This document shows positions 21,428 through 30,196 of a stretch of DNA of 64,000 nucleotides, one piece after another (position 1 is the first letter of the stretch; each line of letters begins with the position of its first letter). This DNA is from Streptacidiphilus sp. 4-A2 (GTDB lineage: Bacteria; Actinomycetota; Actinomycetes; Streptomycetales; Streptomycetaceae), in the NCBI GenBank assembly GCA_014284505.1, contig JAAFYY010000001.1, positions 1,178,001-1,242,000 of the forward strand, read 5' to 3'. A program made the position numbers and the translations under genes. The notes below the pieces were generated by a model that was not told the DNA's origin, searched no databases, and saw nothing but the letters and a program-made list of their open reading frames with translations.

Positions 21428-21538
21428 ATGCACCTCCCGGTGCGCAGGCCGCGGTTACTTCTTTTGGCAGAAGCCCTCGGGCGTGCGGGTTCGAATCCCG
21501 CGACACCGCAGCCGACTTGATCTCGGGAGGATATGCAT
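21428..21538 (+). ncRNA. Y-RNA-like RNA 2, reduced tRNA module
   Basis: Closing pairs ATGCA-CCTCCCG (21428-21439) with CGGGAGG-ATA-TGCAT (21524-21538). The shared GGTGCGCAGGC and GGTTACTTC motif follows the 5' strand. A canonical T arm GCGGG-TTCGAAT-CCCGC lies at 21485-21501, but no TAGCTCAG D arm follows, so the tRNA-like module is shorter than in the other two. The 3' strand has the shared CCGACTTGATCT-like element. Confidence 0.75.
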
Positions 21539-21540
21539 CG

Positions 21541-21690
21541 GGGGTGCCCGGTGCGCAGGCAACGGATACTTCTCCGGATCAATGTGTCGCGGGTTCGAAC
21601 CCCGCCCGGCCGGGCACAAGCCCGTCCGGTAGCTCAGCTGGCAGAGCGGTTGGCTACAAGCCCGTCGCCGACCTTGAACTCGGGCACCCC
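21541..21690 (+). ncRNA. Y-RNA-like RNA 3 (YrlA type) with complete permuted tRNA module
   Basis: A perfect 10-bp closing stem, GGGGTGCCCG (21541-21550) with CGGGCACCCC (21681-21690). Inside are GGTGCGCAGGC and GGATACTTC, a T arm GCGGG-TTCGAAC-CCCGC at 21589-21605, a near-perfect stem CCGGCCGGGC/GCCCGTCCGG closed by ACAA, and a D arm TAGCTCAGCTGGCAGAGCGG. The 3' strand element CCGACCTTGAACTCGGG matches the other copies. Best preserved member of the array; a terminator and the TROVE gene follow immediately. Confidence 0.85.
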
Positions 21691-21703
21691 ATTGCATGTC
21701 TTC

Positions 21704-21728
21704 CCCTCCTTCGTGAGGGGTTTTCTTC
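21704..21728 (+). terminator. Terminator overlapping the TROVE ribosome site
   Basis: CCCCTC (21704-21709), loop, GAGGGG (21715-21720), then TTTTCTTC and the ATG. It has the shape of an intrinsic terminator, and its 3' arm GAGGGG is also the only ribosome-binding candidate for the gene that starts at 21729. Confidence 0.75.
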
Positions 21729-23307
21729 ATGTCACGCTTCAACACCCGTACCACCCGTACCGCCCGGCCGACCGGCACATCTCCGGTGGCCACCACCGGT
21801 CGGACCGCCACCACCTTCGAGGGCGGCGCCGGCCGGCTGCGCGAGGCGAAGGGGAGCTCTTTCTCCTGTCGGTCGCCAACATGGTCGGCCAGGACACCTT
21901 CTACGAGCGCGGCGGTCAGCGCGACGACCGCTACACCCAGCTCGTGCGCCGGCTCGCCGTCGAGGACCCGGAGTGGACCGGCGGACTCCTCAACTGGCTG
22001 CGCGGCGAGGGCAGTATGCGCACCGCCGCCCTGGTCGGCGCGGCCGAGTTCACCCGGGCGCGGCTCGACGCGCAGCTGCCCGGGCTTTCCCGACAGGTCG
22101 TCAACTCCGTGCTCCAGCGCCCGGACGAGCCCGGTGAGCTGCTCGGCTACTGGACCTCGCGGTACGGCCGGAACCTGCCCAAGCCGCTCAAGCGCGGCAT
22201 CGCCGACGCGGCGCGGCGCCTCTACCACGAGCGCTCTCTGCTCAAGTACGACACCGAAAGCAAGGGCTACCGCTTCGGCGACGTACTCGAACTCGTGCAT
22301 GCCGCACCGGATCCGGACAAGCGCTGGCAGGGCGACTGTTCAAGCACGCCATCGACCGGCGGCACGGCCGTGGGAACGACATCCCCGCAACGCTGTCCAC
22401 GGTGATCGCCCGGGAGCGGCTGAGCGCGACGCCGGTCGACCAGCGGCGCGCGGTGCTGCGGGACACCCCCGGGCTGCTCGCCGACGCCGGCATGACCTGG
22501 GAGGCGCTGGCCGGCTGGCTCCAGGGACCGCTGGACGCCGAGGCGTGGGAGGCGGTGATCCCGGCCATGGCTACTCGGCGCTGCTGCGGAATCTGCGGAA
22601 CTTCGACGAGGCAGGGGTGTCCGACCAGGTCGCGGCGGGCGTCGCCGCCCGCCTCGCGGACGCCGAACAGGTCGCCCGCTCACGGCAGTTCCCGTTCCGG
22701 TTCCTGGCGGCGTACCAGCATGCCCCGTCGCTGCGGTGGGCCTGGCCGCTGGAGCAGGCGCTCGGACTCTCGCTGGACGGCGTTCCGGCGCTGCCAGGCC
22801 GCACCCTGGTCCTGGTCGACCGGTCCGGTTCGATGTTCGACCGGGTCAGTGAGCAGTCGAAGCTGAACCGCGCCGACAGTGCGGCCATCTTCGTGCGGCC
22901 GTGGCGCTGCGGGCCGAGCACTGCGACCTGGTCGAGTTCGGCACCGGCAGCAACCCGGTCGCCTTCGGCCGGGCGAGTCCGTGCTGCGGATCCTGGAGCG
23001 CTTCGGCAGCCTCGGCGGCACCAACACCACCGAGGCCGTCCGGCAGCACTACCGGGCCCACGACCGGGTCCTGATCGTCACCGACGAGCAGTACGCGGCC
23101 AGTTACCACGGCGACCCGACCAGCCAGCTGCCGGCGAACGTGCCGGTCTACACCTGGAACCTGGCCGGGTACCGGGTCGGCCACGGCCCGTCCGGGGCCG
23201 GGAACCGGCACACCTTCGGCGGCCTGACCGACCACGCCTTCCGGCTGGTACCGCTGCTCGAAGCCGGAGCCGGCGCGGCCTGGCCGTGGCAGCCGCAGGC
23301 GGCGTGA
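21729..23307 (+). CDS. rsr: TROVE and vWA domain RNA-binding protein, Ro60/Rsr-like (five frameshifts)
   Basis: Ring-shaped RNA-binding protein that in other bacteria binds Y RNAs and works with nucleases in RNA quality control. N-terminal HEAT-like TROVE repeats cover about residues 35-350 (GELFLLSVANMVGQDTFYER, LVRRLAVEDPEWTGGLLNWL). The C-terminal vWA domain has the MIDAS motif LVLVDRSGSM, a second TNTTEAV element and VLIVTDEQYA. Breaks lie near 21853, 22338, 22568, 22892 and 22970, each a missing G or C; the corrected protein is about 525 residues, normal for the family. Three Y-RNA-like genes precede it in the same orientation, which strongly supports the assignment. The symbol follows the usual bacterial name. 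Confidence 0.92.
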
Positions 23308-23337
23308 GGCCGCCTGCGGAAGCCCGCCGCCGGCCCT

Positions 23338-24032
23338 CTACGCGGCCCGGACTCCTCGCGTACCGCCAGGGCCGTGCACAGGGCCAGCAGTGCCATGACC
23401 TCCAGCAGCGGCAGCCAGGGCAGGGTCGTGGCCGCGTAGGCCTGGTCCGAGGTGAAGGTCTGCCGGATCGCGGCGTTGACCGGGGACCCGGGCAGCACCA
23501 GGAGCAGCAGCGCGGCGGCGGTGAGCGTCAGCGTTCCCGCCGCCCGGCCGCGTACCGGGAGCGCGCCGACGGCCGTCCCGGCCACGACCCCCACCAGCAC
23601 GGCGACCAGCCCGTCCGCGACGATCGAGCCCAGCGGCGCGTGCGGGCCGATCGGCATGGAGCTCGTGGCCACCTCGAACCCGGCCCCCGCCGCGCCGAGT
23701 GCCAGCCCGCAGCCGAGGGCGACCGCCAGCGCGGCGGCGCGCGCGACCCGCGGACCGCCGGGGGTCGCGGCGGCGACCACGGCCCGTGCGGAGTCGGGCT
23801 CCATGCCCAGCGTCACCCTGGTCAGCCAGCCGCAGACGGGCACCATCATCCCGGCGCACCAGCCGAGCGAGTCGCCGTACTGCTGCCCGCCGAACCATCC
23901 GGTGACCAGCAGCAGCGCGCAGAGCAGCACCGGCGGCAGCCAGCGCTGCGAGCGCAGCAGAAAGGAGAGGTGGTACCCCAGCAACGGCGCCCACGCCGGG
24001 CGGGACCCGGCCGCGACCTGCGATCCGGTCAT
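23338..24032 (-). CDS. ABC transporter membrane protein (ABC-2-like)
   Basis: Predicted integral membrane protein of about 230 residues with six hydrophobic segments (for example WLPPVLLCALLLVTGWF, GLVAVLVGVVAGTAVGAL, GTLTLTAAALLLLVLPG). Its ATG 24032 overlaps the upstream ATPase stop by ATGA, so the two form a transporter. Without correction the frame would run to 23148 and overlap the convergent TROVE gene for 160 bp; a base loss near 23345 followed by the TAG at 23338 is more likely. The substrate is unknown; two-gene exporters of this kind often confer self-resistance or move small hydrophobic compounds. Confidence 0.7.
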
Positions 24033-24846
24033 GCCGTCCGCACCTCCTCGACATGCACTGCCGGATCCGTCAGCAGCAGCCGGAGCAGCTCGTCCGAATG
24101 ATTCTGATGAACAGTCAGCATTATTCGTCCATCGGTCATTTGAGCGACCTCGACGCTCTTCGCGTCCGGCCAGGCCTCGGCCCCGGCTGTCCGGCCGCGC
24201 AGGGTGATCCGCACCGCCGCTGCGCCGGACCGGCGTCCGGCCGCTCGGATCGACCCGCCCGTTGCGGAAGGTCCAGTGCACATCGGCCCGGCCGGCCAGG
24301 CGGGCCGGGTCGTGGTCGACAAAGACCACTGTCGCGCCGCGGGCCACCCGCTCCGCCACGGCCAGGTCGAGCGTGGCCCGCGCGGCCTGGTCGAGCCCGT
24401 CCACGCCTCGTCCAGCACCAGCAGTTCGGGCTCGCCGAGCGCGCCTGCGCGACGGCCACCTTCTGGCAGCTGCCCTTGGACAGTTCGCGGAGCGGCCGGT
24501 CCGCGAAGCCGCCGGAGCCGAACAGCTCCAGCACCTCCTGGGCCCGCCGCGCGGGCTCGGGCCCGCGCAGGCCGTGCAGTCGGCCCAGGTGCTCCAGATA
24601 CCCCGCGCGCTGAACGGCAGCTCCGCGGCGAACCGTTCGGGTACATAGGCCCGCCGCCGCGGCGCGTCCAGCACCCTGCCCCGGCTCGGCCGGGCCGCCC
24701 CGGCGACGATCCGCAGCAGCGTCGACTTCCCGCTGCCGTTCCCGCCCACGGCCCGGATCAGCGCCCCGCCGGGCACCTCCACCCCGACCTCACGCACCAC
24801 CCATGGCCCACCCGGCCGGTAACGCTTCCCCTCCGTCGAGTCGCAC
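24029..24846 (-). CDS. ABC transporter ATP-binding protein (several frameshifts)
   Basis: Cytoplasmic ATPase paired with the downstream membrane gene. Reading order on the minus strand: GTG 24846, VRLDGGEALPAGW, Walker A AVGGNGSGKSTLLRIVAG, a signature region LRELSKGSCQKVAVAQA, Walker B-like PELLVLDEAWTGLDQAARAT and H-loop VVFVDHDPARL. The C-terminal 60 residues (RTAGAEAWPDAKSVEVAQMT then VHQNHSDELLRLLL) form an accessory domain. Breaks are near 24790-24800, 24600, 24440-24450 and 24230-24250. The start is uncertain, with no clear ribosome site. Confidence 0.75.
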
Positions 24847-24922
24847 CCGCGTCAGCGTAGTCGGCCCCCCCGGATGGCACGGCCGGATGGCGGACCGGGG
24901 CGACCGGCCCAATGCTGACCGC

Positions 24923-25131
24923 ATGAGCGAAGAGCGCGACTGGCCCGAGGCGATCGTCTACTTCCGCGAGGACCAGCAGCTGAGCCCACCGGTGCGCAGA
25001 TCCAGGTCAGCGGCCGGGTGTCGTTCGAGGGCGCCTGGCTGCACATCCGGCTGCGGGACCGCGACGAGATCGTCACCGTGCGGGCGGAGGCGGTGGACCG
25101 GGTGGTCCGACGGCTCCCGGCAAAGCCCTAG
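24923..25131 (+). CDS. Small hypothetical protein, paralogue of 26423-26706 (one frameshift)
   Basis: The first frame gives SEERDWPEAIVYFREDQQLS; after one missing base at about 24985 the next frame continues GAQIQVSGRVSFEGAWLHIR and DEIVTVRAEAVDRVVRRLPA before TAG. The corrected 69-residue protein shares FREDQQL/FREGQKL, VSFEGAWLHIR/VRFEGGWLHFR and VTVRAEAV/VTVSAEVV with the protein at 26423-26706. This looks like a small all-beta domain. Function unknown. It is divergent from the ABC ATPase. Confidence 0.65.
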
Positions 25132-25420
25132 CCCACCCCCTGCCCCCTGCCCGGAACCTTCCCGGCACACCCGGCACTCCGCCGGCCGACCAGGCCGGGC
25201 CTGACCCGCAGCGGTCCCGCCCGGTCGCGCCGTCAGCGCCTGGGCGGCCGGGCCGCCGGGCGCCCGGGCCGCCGGGCCGCTCAACCGTCTCGCGCAGCAG
25301 CGGAGTTCGCCCGGTGGCAAGGAGGCCGTCGCCCCGTCGACGCCCGGAGGGTACTGACAAGTAGGGCTCCTGGGGCCAGACTTGCCCCGTCCGCGTCAAC
25401 TCTTGAGACGGAGCCCCGCC

Positions 25421-26314
25421 GTGACCCACTCCCCCGGAATCGGAACCGGATCCGGACCACCGCCCGCCCACTGGCGCTCGCCGCCGGGGCCGCGCTGTTC
25501 GCCGCGACCGCGCTGGCCGGTTCCGCCCATGCCGACGCGCCCGTCTGGACCGAGACCGGGCAGCCTGCAGAGCACGCTGACCGCGGGCGAGGGCGTGACC
25601 ACCGTCCATTCGGCCGACGGCCAGGACACCGTGGTCTACCGGGGTGTCGGCTCGATCCCGCTGTCGGTGCTGGTCCAGGGCTGGACCCACATCGGTGACC
25701 CGGACTCCGCCGACGGGTACATCTTCGACGCCTACCAGAGCGGCGCCAGCAGCCCGACCAGCAAGATGTTCCGGGTGACCACCCCGTCCGGGGCGGCGTA
25801 CGAGTACGTGCACACTCTGGTGCCGGGCGAGCTCTACAACAACTCCTTCGACGCCGTCTCCCCGGACACCCAGTGGATGGTCTCCGGCGAGTGGGGGACC
25901 ATGTCCCACCTCCAGATCTACCCGACCCCGCTGCTCAACCCGGCGACCAGCCGCACCGGCGGCACCCTGGACCTCTCCGGGCTGATCCAGCTGGACCACC
26001 CGGTCAACGACATCCAGGGCTGCGACTTCACCAGCCCCACCCAGCTGATCTGCGCCTCCGACGACTCCTCGCAGACCCTGTTCCCGGACGCGAAGCCGCT
26101 GCTGGAGATCGACCTGCCGGGTCCGCTCACCGGCGGCACCATCACCGGGCATGTCACCGACCTCGGTCCGATCCCGGAGCAGAGCATCTGCTCGGGCACC
26201 TTCGAGGACGAGGGCGTGGACTACGACACCGACACCGGGGTGCTGCGGGTGGAGATGATCCAGCCGAGCATCTGCGGCGCGGTCACCAGCGTCTACACCT
26301 ACACCCGCTCCTGA
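25421..26314 (+). CDS. Secreted protein of unknown function
   Basis: GTG 25421 follows GGAG. After correcting one missing C near 25435, a signal peptide is read: RNRIRTTARPLALAAGAALF then AATALAGSAHADAP with a likely cut after AHA. A second break near 25560 restores the mature frame, which is continuous to the stop. Mature features: about 260 residues, Thr/Ser/Asp-rich, with repeated aromatic-glycine strands and four cysteines (GCDFTSPTQLIC and SICSGTF...SICGAV) that could form two disulfides. The strand-rich character suggests a beta-propeller-like or lectin-like exported protein; no family is recognised. Flanked by two paralogous small genes. Confidence 0.65.
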   Translation: MTHSPGIGTGSGPPPAHWRSPPGPRCSPRPRWPVPPMPTRPSGPRPGSLQSTLTAGEGVTTVHSADGQDTVVYRGVGSIPLSVLVQGWTHIGDPDSADGYIFDAYQSGASSPTSKMFRVTTPSGAAYEYVHTLVPGELYNNSFDAVSPDTQWMVSGEWGTMSHLQIYPTPLLNPATSRTGGTLDLSGLIQLDHPVNDIQGCDFTSPTQLICASDDSSQTLFPDAKPLLEIDLPGPLTGGTITGHVTDLGPIPEQSICSGTFEDEGVDYDTDTGVLRVEMIQPSICGAVTSVYTYTRS

Positions 26315-26422
26315 CGGCCCGCCCCGGAACCGCCCGCACCGTGCCCGAACCGCCCGCGCCGGAACGCCCCGCTGACGCCCGCTCGACATGCGCGACCGCG
26401 GAACCAGCCGGACGATGGGTCC

Positions 26423-26706
26423 ATGTTCGATCGGAAACCCAGCAGTACCGCCGCGCAGCAGCCGCAGGCCGACGAGTGGATCGCAGCCGAGGTCTTCTTC
26501 CGTGAGGGCCAGAAGCTCGACGAGCGCTTCCCGCAGCTGCGGGCGGGCGGTGAGGTGCGGTTCGAGGGCGGCTGGCTGCACTTCCGGCCGGGCGGGAACG
26601 CGCCGGGCGGGAACGCGGCAGGCGCGGACGCGCCACTGAAACCGACCAAGGTGGTCACCGTGTCGCGGAGGTGGTCAAACGCGTGGAGTGGAAGGTCCCG
26701 GGCTGA
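26423..26706 (+). CDS. Small hypothetical protein, paralogue of 24923-25131 (one frameshift)
   Basis: ATG 26423 gives a polar N-terminus, then EVFFREGQKLDERFPQL and GGEVRFEGGWLHFRPGG, an insertion of GGNAPGGNAAG-like repeats, and VVTVS. One missing base near 26668 restores AEVVKRVEWKVPG before TGA 26704-26706. The core aligns with the upstream paralogue. The Gly/Asn/Ala insertion lies in the loop between two strands, where length variation would be tolerated. Confidence 0.65.
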
Positions 26707-26716
26707 CAGCGGTATG

Positions 26717-26747
26717 CCCCGGCCGCGCGGACAGAAGGCGGCCGGGG
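26717..26747. terminator. Bidirectional terminator hairpin
   Basis: Perfect 10-bp stem CCCCGGCCGC (26717-26726) with GCGGCCGGGG (26738-26747), between convergent genes. Confidence 0.7.
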
Positions 26748-26822
26748 CGTACCGGTCCGGGATGCGACGACCGCGACGGACGGCCACGGCGGACGACCGC
26801 GACGAAGAGCCGCGCTGCTCGC

Positions 26823-27134
26823 CTACTCGCCGAAGTCGCCGCTGAGCGCGTCCTGGACGTCGCGGCTCAGGTAGAGCGGCGCGTCCAGGCCTTCGGCGTG
26901 CCAGGTCTGCGGACAGTTGCGGCGGATCGCCGCCGAGGCGCCGGGGCCCAGCGGGTCACAGAAGAAGACCACGTCCCGGCCGTAGCCGAGGTAGTCCCGG
27001 ACCACCGCCTCGCCGCTGGTGTCGGCGCGCGGCATCCTGGGTTCGGGCTCGTCCAGGTACTGGTAGCCGATGGCCAGGTAGATCGTGCCGGCGTCCCCCT
27101 CCGGCCCGGCCCGGGTCCTCCATATCGTCTCCAT
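26823..27134 (-). CDS. Hypothetical protein, 103 residues
   Basis: ATG 27134 gives ETIWRTRAGPEGDAGTIYLA, then GYQYLDEPEPRMPRAD and VVRDYLGYGRDVVFFCDPLG; the frame is intact and ends ALSGDFGE. Acidic, aromatic-rich and without membrane segments; two cysteines in the C-terminal half. No family is recognised. It lies downstream of the enoyl-CoA hydratase gene, 84 bp away, and may be co-transcribed. Confidence 0.55.
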   Translation of the reverse strand: METIWRTRAGPEGDAGTIYLAIGYQYLDEPEPRMPRADTSGEAVVRDYLGYGRDVVFFCDPLGPGASAAIRRNCPQTWHAEGLDAPLYLSRDVQDALSGDFGE

Positions 27135-27217
27135 GGGTCCGTTCTGCCCTGGTCTGCCCCAGGAAAACGGATCAGTGGAATCCGCTTGGCGGCCCGGGCC
27201 GCCATCACTCGGACGGC

Positions 27218-27987
27218 TCAGCCGCCCACCGTCCAGTTCGGCGGACGCCGCTCCAGGAACGACAGCATGCCCTCGCGTGCCTCCGGCGAGCCGAAGAGCA
27301 GCGCGGACCGCGCCACCATGGCCTCCTCGTCGCGTTCGAAACTGCGCAGCAGGTCGGCCGTGAGCAGCCGCTTGGTCTCCGCCAGGCCCTGCGGGGAGGC
27401 CTTGCGGAAGTCCTCCAGCAGCACCGCCAGCGCCTGCTCCGGCTCGTCCGCGGTCTCGGTCAGCAGGCCGATCCGCTGGGCCTCGGCCGAGTCGAAGACC
27501 GCGCCACTGAGGTACCAGCGGGCGGCGCCGCGCGGATCCAGCCGGGGCAGCAGCGCCAGCGAGATCACCGCGGGGCCAGGCCCAGCCGCACCTCGGTGAA
27601 CGCGAAGGTGGACTTCGGGCCGGCCACCACCAGGTCGCAGGCGCCGAGCAGGCCCAGACCGCCGGCCCGGACATGCCCGTTCACCTGCGCGATCACCGGC
27701 TTGGGCAGTTCCACCACGGAGCGCATGGTGGCGACCAGGCGGCGCGGATTGGCCGTCGGGTCACCGCTGGTCGCCTCGGAGAGGTCGGCGCCGGCGCAGA
27801 AGGTGCCACCGGTGTGGGTGAGCACCACCACGCGCACCGACGGGTCCTTGCCCGCCTCGGCGAGCCCCTGCTCCAGCTCGGCCACCAGGCGGGAGGAGAG
27901 CGCGTTGCGGTTGGCCGGGGAGTCGAGCACCAGCGTGGCAACGCCCTGCTCGACGCTGTACCGGACCAGGGGCGGGGTCTCGGACAT
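27218..27987 (-). CDS. Enoyl-CoA hydratase/isomerase family protein (one frameshift)
   Basis: Crotonase-fold enzyme, probably hydrating 2-enoyl-CoA in fatty acid or aromatic catabolism. Landmarks: [33 protein letters not shown] for the CoA-binding and oxyanion region, [20 protein letters not shown] and ACDLVVAG, then the helix [23 protein letters not shown]. One base is missing within the C run at 27570-27574, between APA and VIS. Length of about 256 residues is normal. The leader carries an unusual 10-bp tandem array. Specificity within the superfamily is not determinable. Confidence 0.85.
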
Positions 27988-28000
27988 GGATGGGGTCCCT

Positions 28001-28136
28001 TCGGTTCGGCAGGTCTGGGCAAGTCCTGGCAGGACTCGGCGGGTCTGGGCGGTTCTTGGCAGGACCTGGCGGGTTCAGGCAAGTCTTGGCAGGTCTTGGC
28101 AGGTCTCGGCGGGTCTTGGCGGGTCTCGGCAGGTCC
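28001..28136. repeat. Thirteen-copy 10-bp tandem repeat
   Basis: Uninterrupted decamers with consensus RGGTCTYGGC (for example AGGTCTTGGC, GGGTCTCGGC, AAGTCTTGGC) run from about 28001 to 28134 with no change of phase. The array fills the region between the enoyl-CoA hydratase start codon and the end of the response-regulator gene. There is no plausible CDS through it. Confidence 0.9.
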
Positions 28137-28230
28137 GCATGCTGAGATACCGACGCTACTCCCCGTAGCGCCCGCCGGTAAGGATCTTCCCCGGGGAAGC
28201 GGCGGGATCACACCGCCGCCCCCGGCCGGC

Positions 28231-28896
28231 TCAGCCCAGCCAGCCCGGCCGGACCAGACCCGACTCGTAGGCCAGCACCACCAGTTGTGCCCGGTCCCGG
28301 GCGCCGAGCTTGACCATCGCCCGGCTGACATGGGTCTTCGCGGTGAGCGGGCTGACCACCAGTCGGCCGGCGATCTCGTCGTTGGACAGGCCCAGGCCGA
28401 CCAGCGCCAGCACCTCGCGTTCCCGGTCGGTGAGCCGCTCCAGCGGAGCGGAGCGCTCCGGCTGCTTGGAGCGCGCCGCGAACTCGGCGATCAGCCGCCG
28501 GGTCACCCCCGGCGAGAGCAGTCCGTCCCCGCTGTGGACCGCGCGCACCGCCCGGACCAGCTCGGCTGGCTCGGTGTCCTTCACCAGGAACCCGGCCGCC
28601 CCGGACCGCAGCGCCTCGAACACGTACTCGTCGAGCTCGAAGGTGGTCAGCACCACCACCTTCACCCCGGCCAGCGCCGGGTCGTCGGAGATCAGCCGGG
28701 TGGCCGCCAGGCCGTCCCGCTCCGGCATCCGGATGTCCATCAGCACCACGTCCGGCACCAGTTCCTGGGCCAGCCGCACCGCGGCCACGCCGTCGTCGGC
28801 CTCGGCGACCACCGTGATGTCGGGCTGGGCGTCCAGCAGCGACCGGAAGCCGGCTCTGACCAGCATCTGGTCGTCGGCGAGCAGGACACGGATCAC
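28231..28896 (-). CDS. NarL/LuxR family response regulator
   Basis: DNA-binding response regulator partnered with the kinase upstream. The receiver domain has the acidic pair DD at residues 8-9 (VLLADDQMLVRAGF), the phosphorylation aspartate in PDVVLMDIRMPERDGL, the conserved Thr in VVVLTTFELDEYV and Lys in GFLVKDTEP. The C-terminal LuxR helix-turn-helix is LTDREREVLALVGLGLSNDE followed by IAGRL. GTG 28896 overlaps the kinase stop (GTGA) and follows AGGGAGG. Intact, 221 residues. Targets unknown; the neighbouring ABC and hydratase genes are candidates by position only. Confidence 0.93.
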   Translation of the reverse strand: MIRVLLADDQMLVRAGFRSLLDAQPDITVVAEADDGVAAVRLAQELVPDVVLMDIRMPERDGLAATRLISDDPALAGVKVVVLTTFELDEYVFEALRSGAAGFLVKDTEPAELVRAVRAVHSGDGLLSPGVTRRLIAEFAARSKQPERSAPLERLTDREREVLALVGLGLSNDEIAGRLVVSPLTAKTHVSRAMVKLGARDRAQLVVLAYESGLVRPGWLG

Positions 28897-30088
28897 AGGC
28901 CCTCCCTGGAAACACGGCGTGGCAGTTCGGCCCGGACCTCGAAGCCCGGGCCCTCGGGGCCCGCGCTGACGCTGCCGCCCAGTGCGGCGGCGCGCTCGCG
29001 CATCCCGGCGAGCCCGCTGCCGGAGCCCCCGGCGCGCGGCCCGCCGGTGGCCGACAGCGGCCCGGGGTCGGCGATGCGCAGCAGCAGCGCGGTGTCCCGG
29101 TAGGTCACCACCACCTCCGCGGTGCGCGCCGAGGAGTGCCGGATGACATTGGTCAGCGCCTCCTGGACGATCCGGAAGGCGGCCAGACCCACCCCCTGCG
29201 GCAGCGGCGCGGGCTCGCCCTCGGTGCGCAGCCGCACGGTCAGCCCGGCCGCCCCGGCCTGCCGGACCAGCTCGTCCAGCCGGTCCAGGCCCGGCTCGGG
29301 CGCCCGGGGCGCGGCACTGCCCGGGGTCCGCAGCGTGCCGAGCACCTGGCGGACCTCCCCCAGGGCGTCCTTGCTGGTCTGCTTGATGGTGGTGAGCGCG
29401 GTCCTGGCCTGTTCCGGATCGCCGTCCAGCAGTTCCAGGGCCACCCCGGCCTGGACATTGATCAGCGAGATGCTGTGCGCCAGCACATCGTGCAGTTCCC
29501 GGGCGACCGCGATCCGCTGCTCGTCGGCGATCCGCTGCTCGCGCTCGGCCCGGGCCTGCCGCCACTGCTCGCGGTGCTCGCTGCGGCTGCGGATCACCTC
29601 GGTGGCCAGCACCAGCAGCAGCAGCCACAGCAGCAGCCCCGCCTCACTCGCGGCATGGAACCGGCCCGTGCCCAGCGCCACCGCCAGATGCGCGGCGTAG
29701 AGGCCGCCGACCGACAGCCAGGCCGCGCGCCGGTGCCCGGAGAGCACCGCGTTGACGAAGCCAACGGCGCAGCTGAGGAAGGCCGGGCCGACCGGGAAGC
29801 CCGCCCACAGGTACACGGCGCCGACGGCGGCGGTGCCCGCGCAGACGGCCACCGGACGGCTGCGGCGCAGCAGCAGGAACGCCGGGCCGAGCAGCAGCAG
29901 GGTGTAGCCGAACGGGTCCAGCGGGTGCTGCGGCGCCGGGCCGTGCCGCTGCACCGCCTCGGTCCGAACACCTGGATCACGGCGACGGCCAACGCCGGGC
30001 CCAGCGGCCCGCGTGGCCGCCGTCCGCGCTCGCGTCCGCGCCAGGCCCACGGGGGCCCGCCGCCCCGGCCGTCCCGGTCCCAGGTCAT
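28893..30088 (-). CDS. Sensor histidine kinase, HisKA_3 type (one frameshift)
   Basis: Membrane-bound kinase of the NarX/DesK type. The N-terminal third has four or five hydrophobic segments (YTLLLLGPAFLLL, GLLLWLLLLVLATEV), then the phosphoacceptor motif ARELHDVLAHSISLINVQAG and an HATPase_c domain with FRIVQEALTNVIRHS and GSGSGLAGMRERAAALGG. A frame break near 29967 joins the N-terminal cytoplasmic segment (TWDRDGRGGGPPWAWRGRER), giving ATG 30088. About 398 residues corrected. Stimulus unknown; membrane-embedded sensing without a large external domain is typical of cell-envelope stress sensors. Confidence 0.88.
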
Positions 30089-30196
30089 GCCTGCACCGTA
30101 GGTCATCCGGCCGGGCTCCGGCGTCGCCCGCACGCGGTGCCGCGCCGTACTCCCCCGGTAGTAGTCACCGGCCCGGCAGCAGTCACCGGTCGGGCG

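Noticed and set aside
21321..21680. Canonical tRNA genes, because of GGTTCGAATCC and TAGCTCAG motifs
   Set aside because: T and D arms are in the wrong order, no anticodon arm or complete acceptor stem exists, and the arms lie inside larger closing stems typical of Y RNAs.
23148..23337. C-terminal extension of the ABC membrane gene into the TROVE gene
   Set aside because: It would overlap a convergent conserved gene by 160 bp and encodes no membrane segment; a base loss near the stop explains it better.
19770..24846. A complete contractile injection system or toxin-antitoxin locus around the DUF4157 gene
   Set aside because: No sheath, tube, baseplate, loader or antitoxin-like gene could be found on either side.
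28001..28136. CRISPR array
   Set aside because: Units are 10 bp without spacers, and no cas gene is present.
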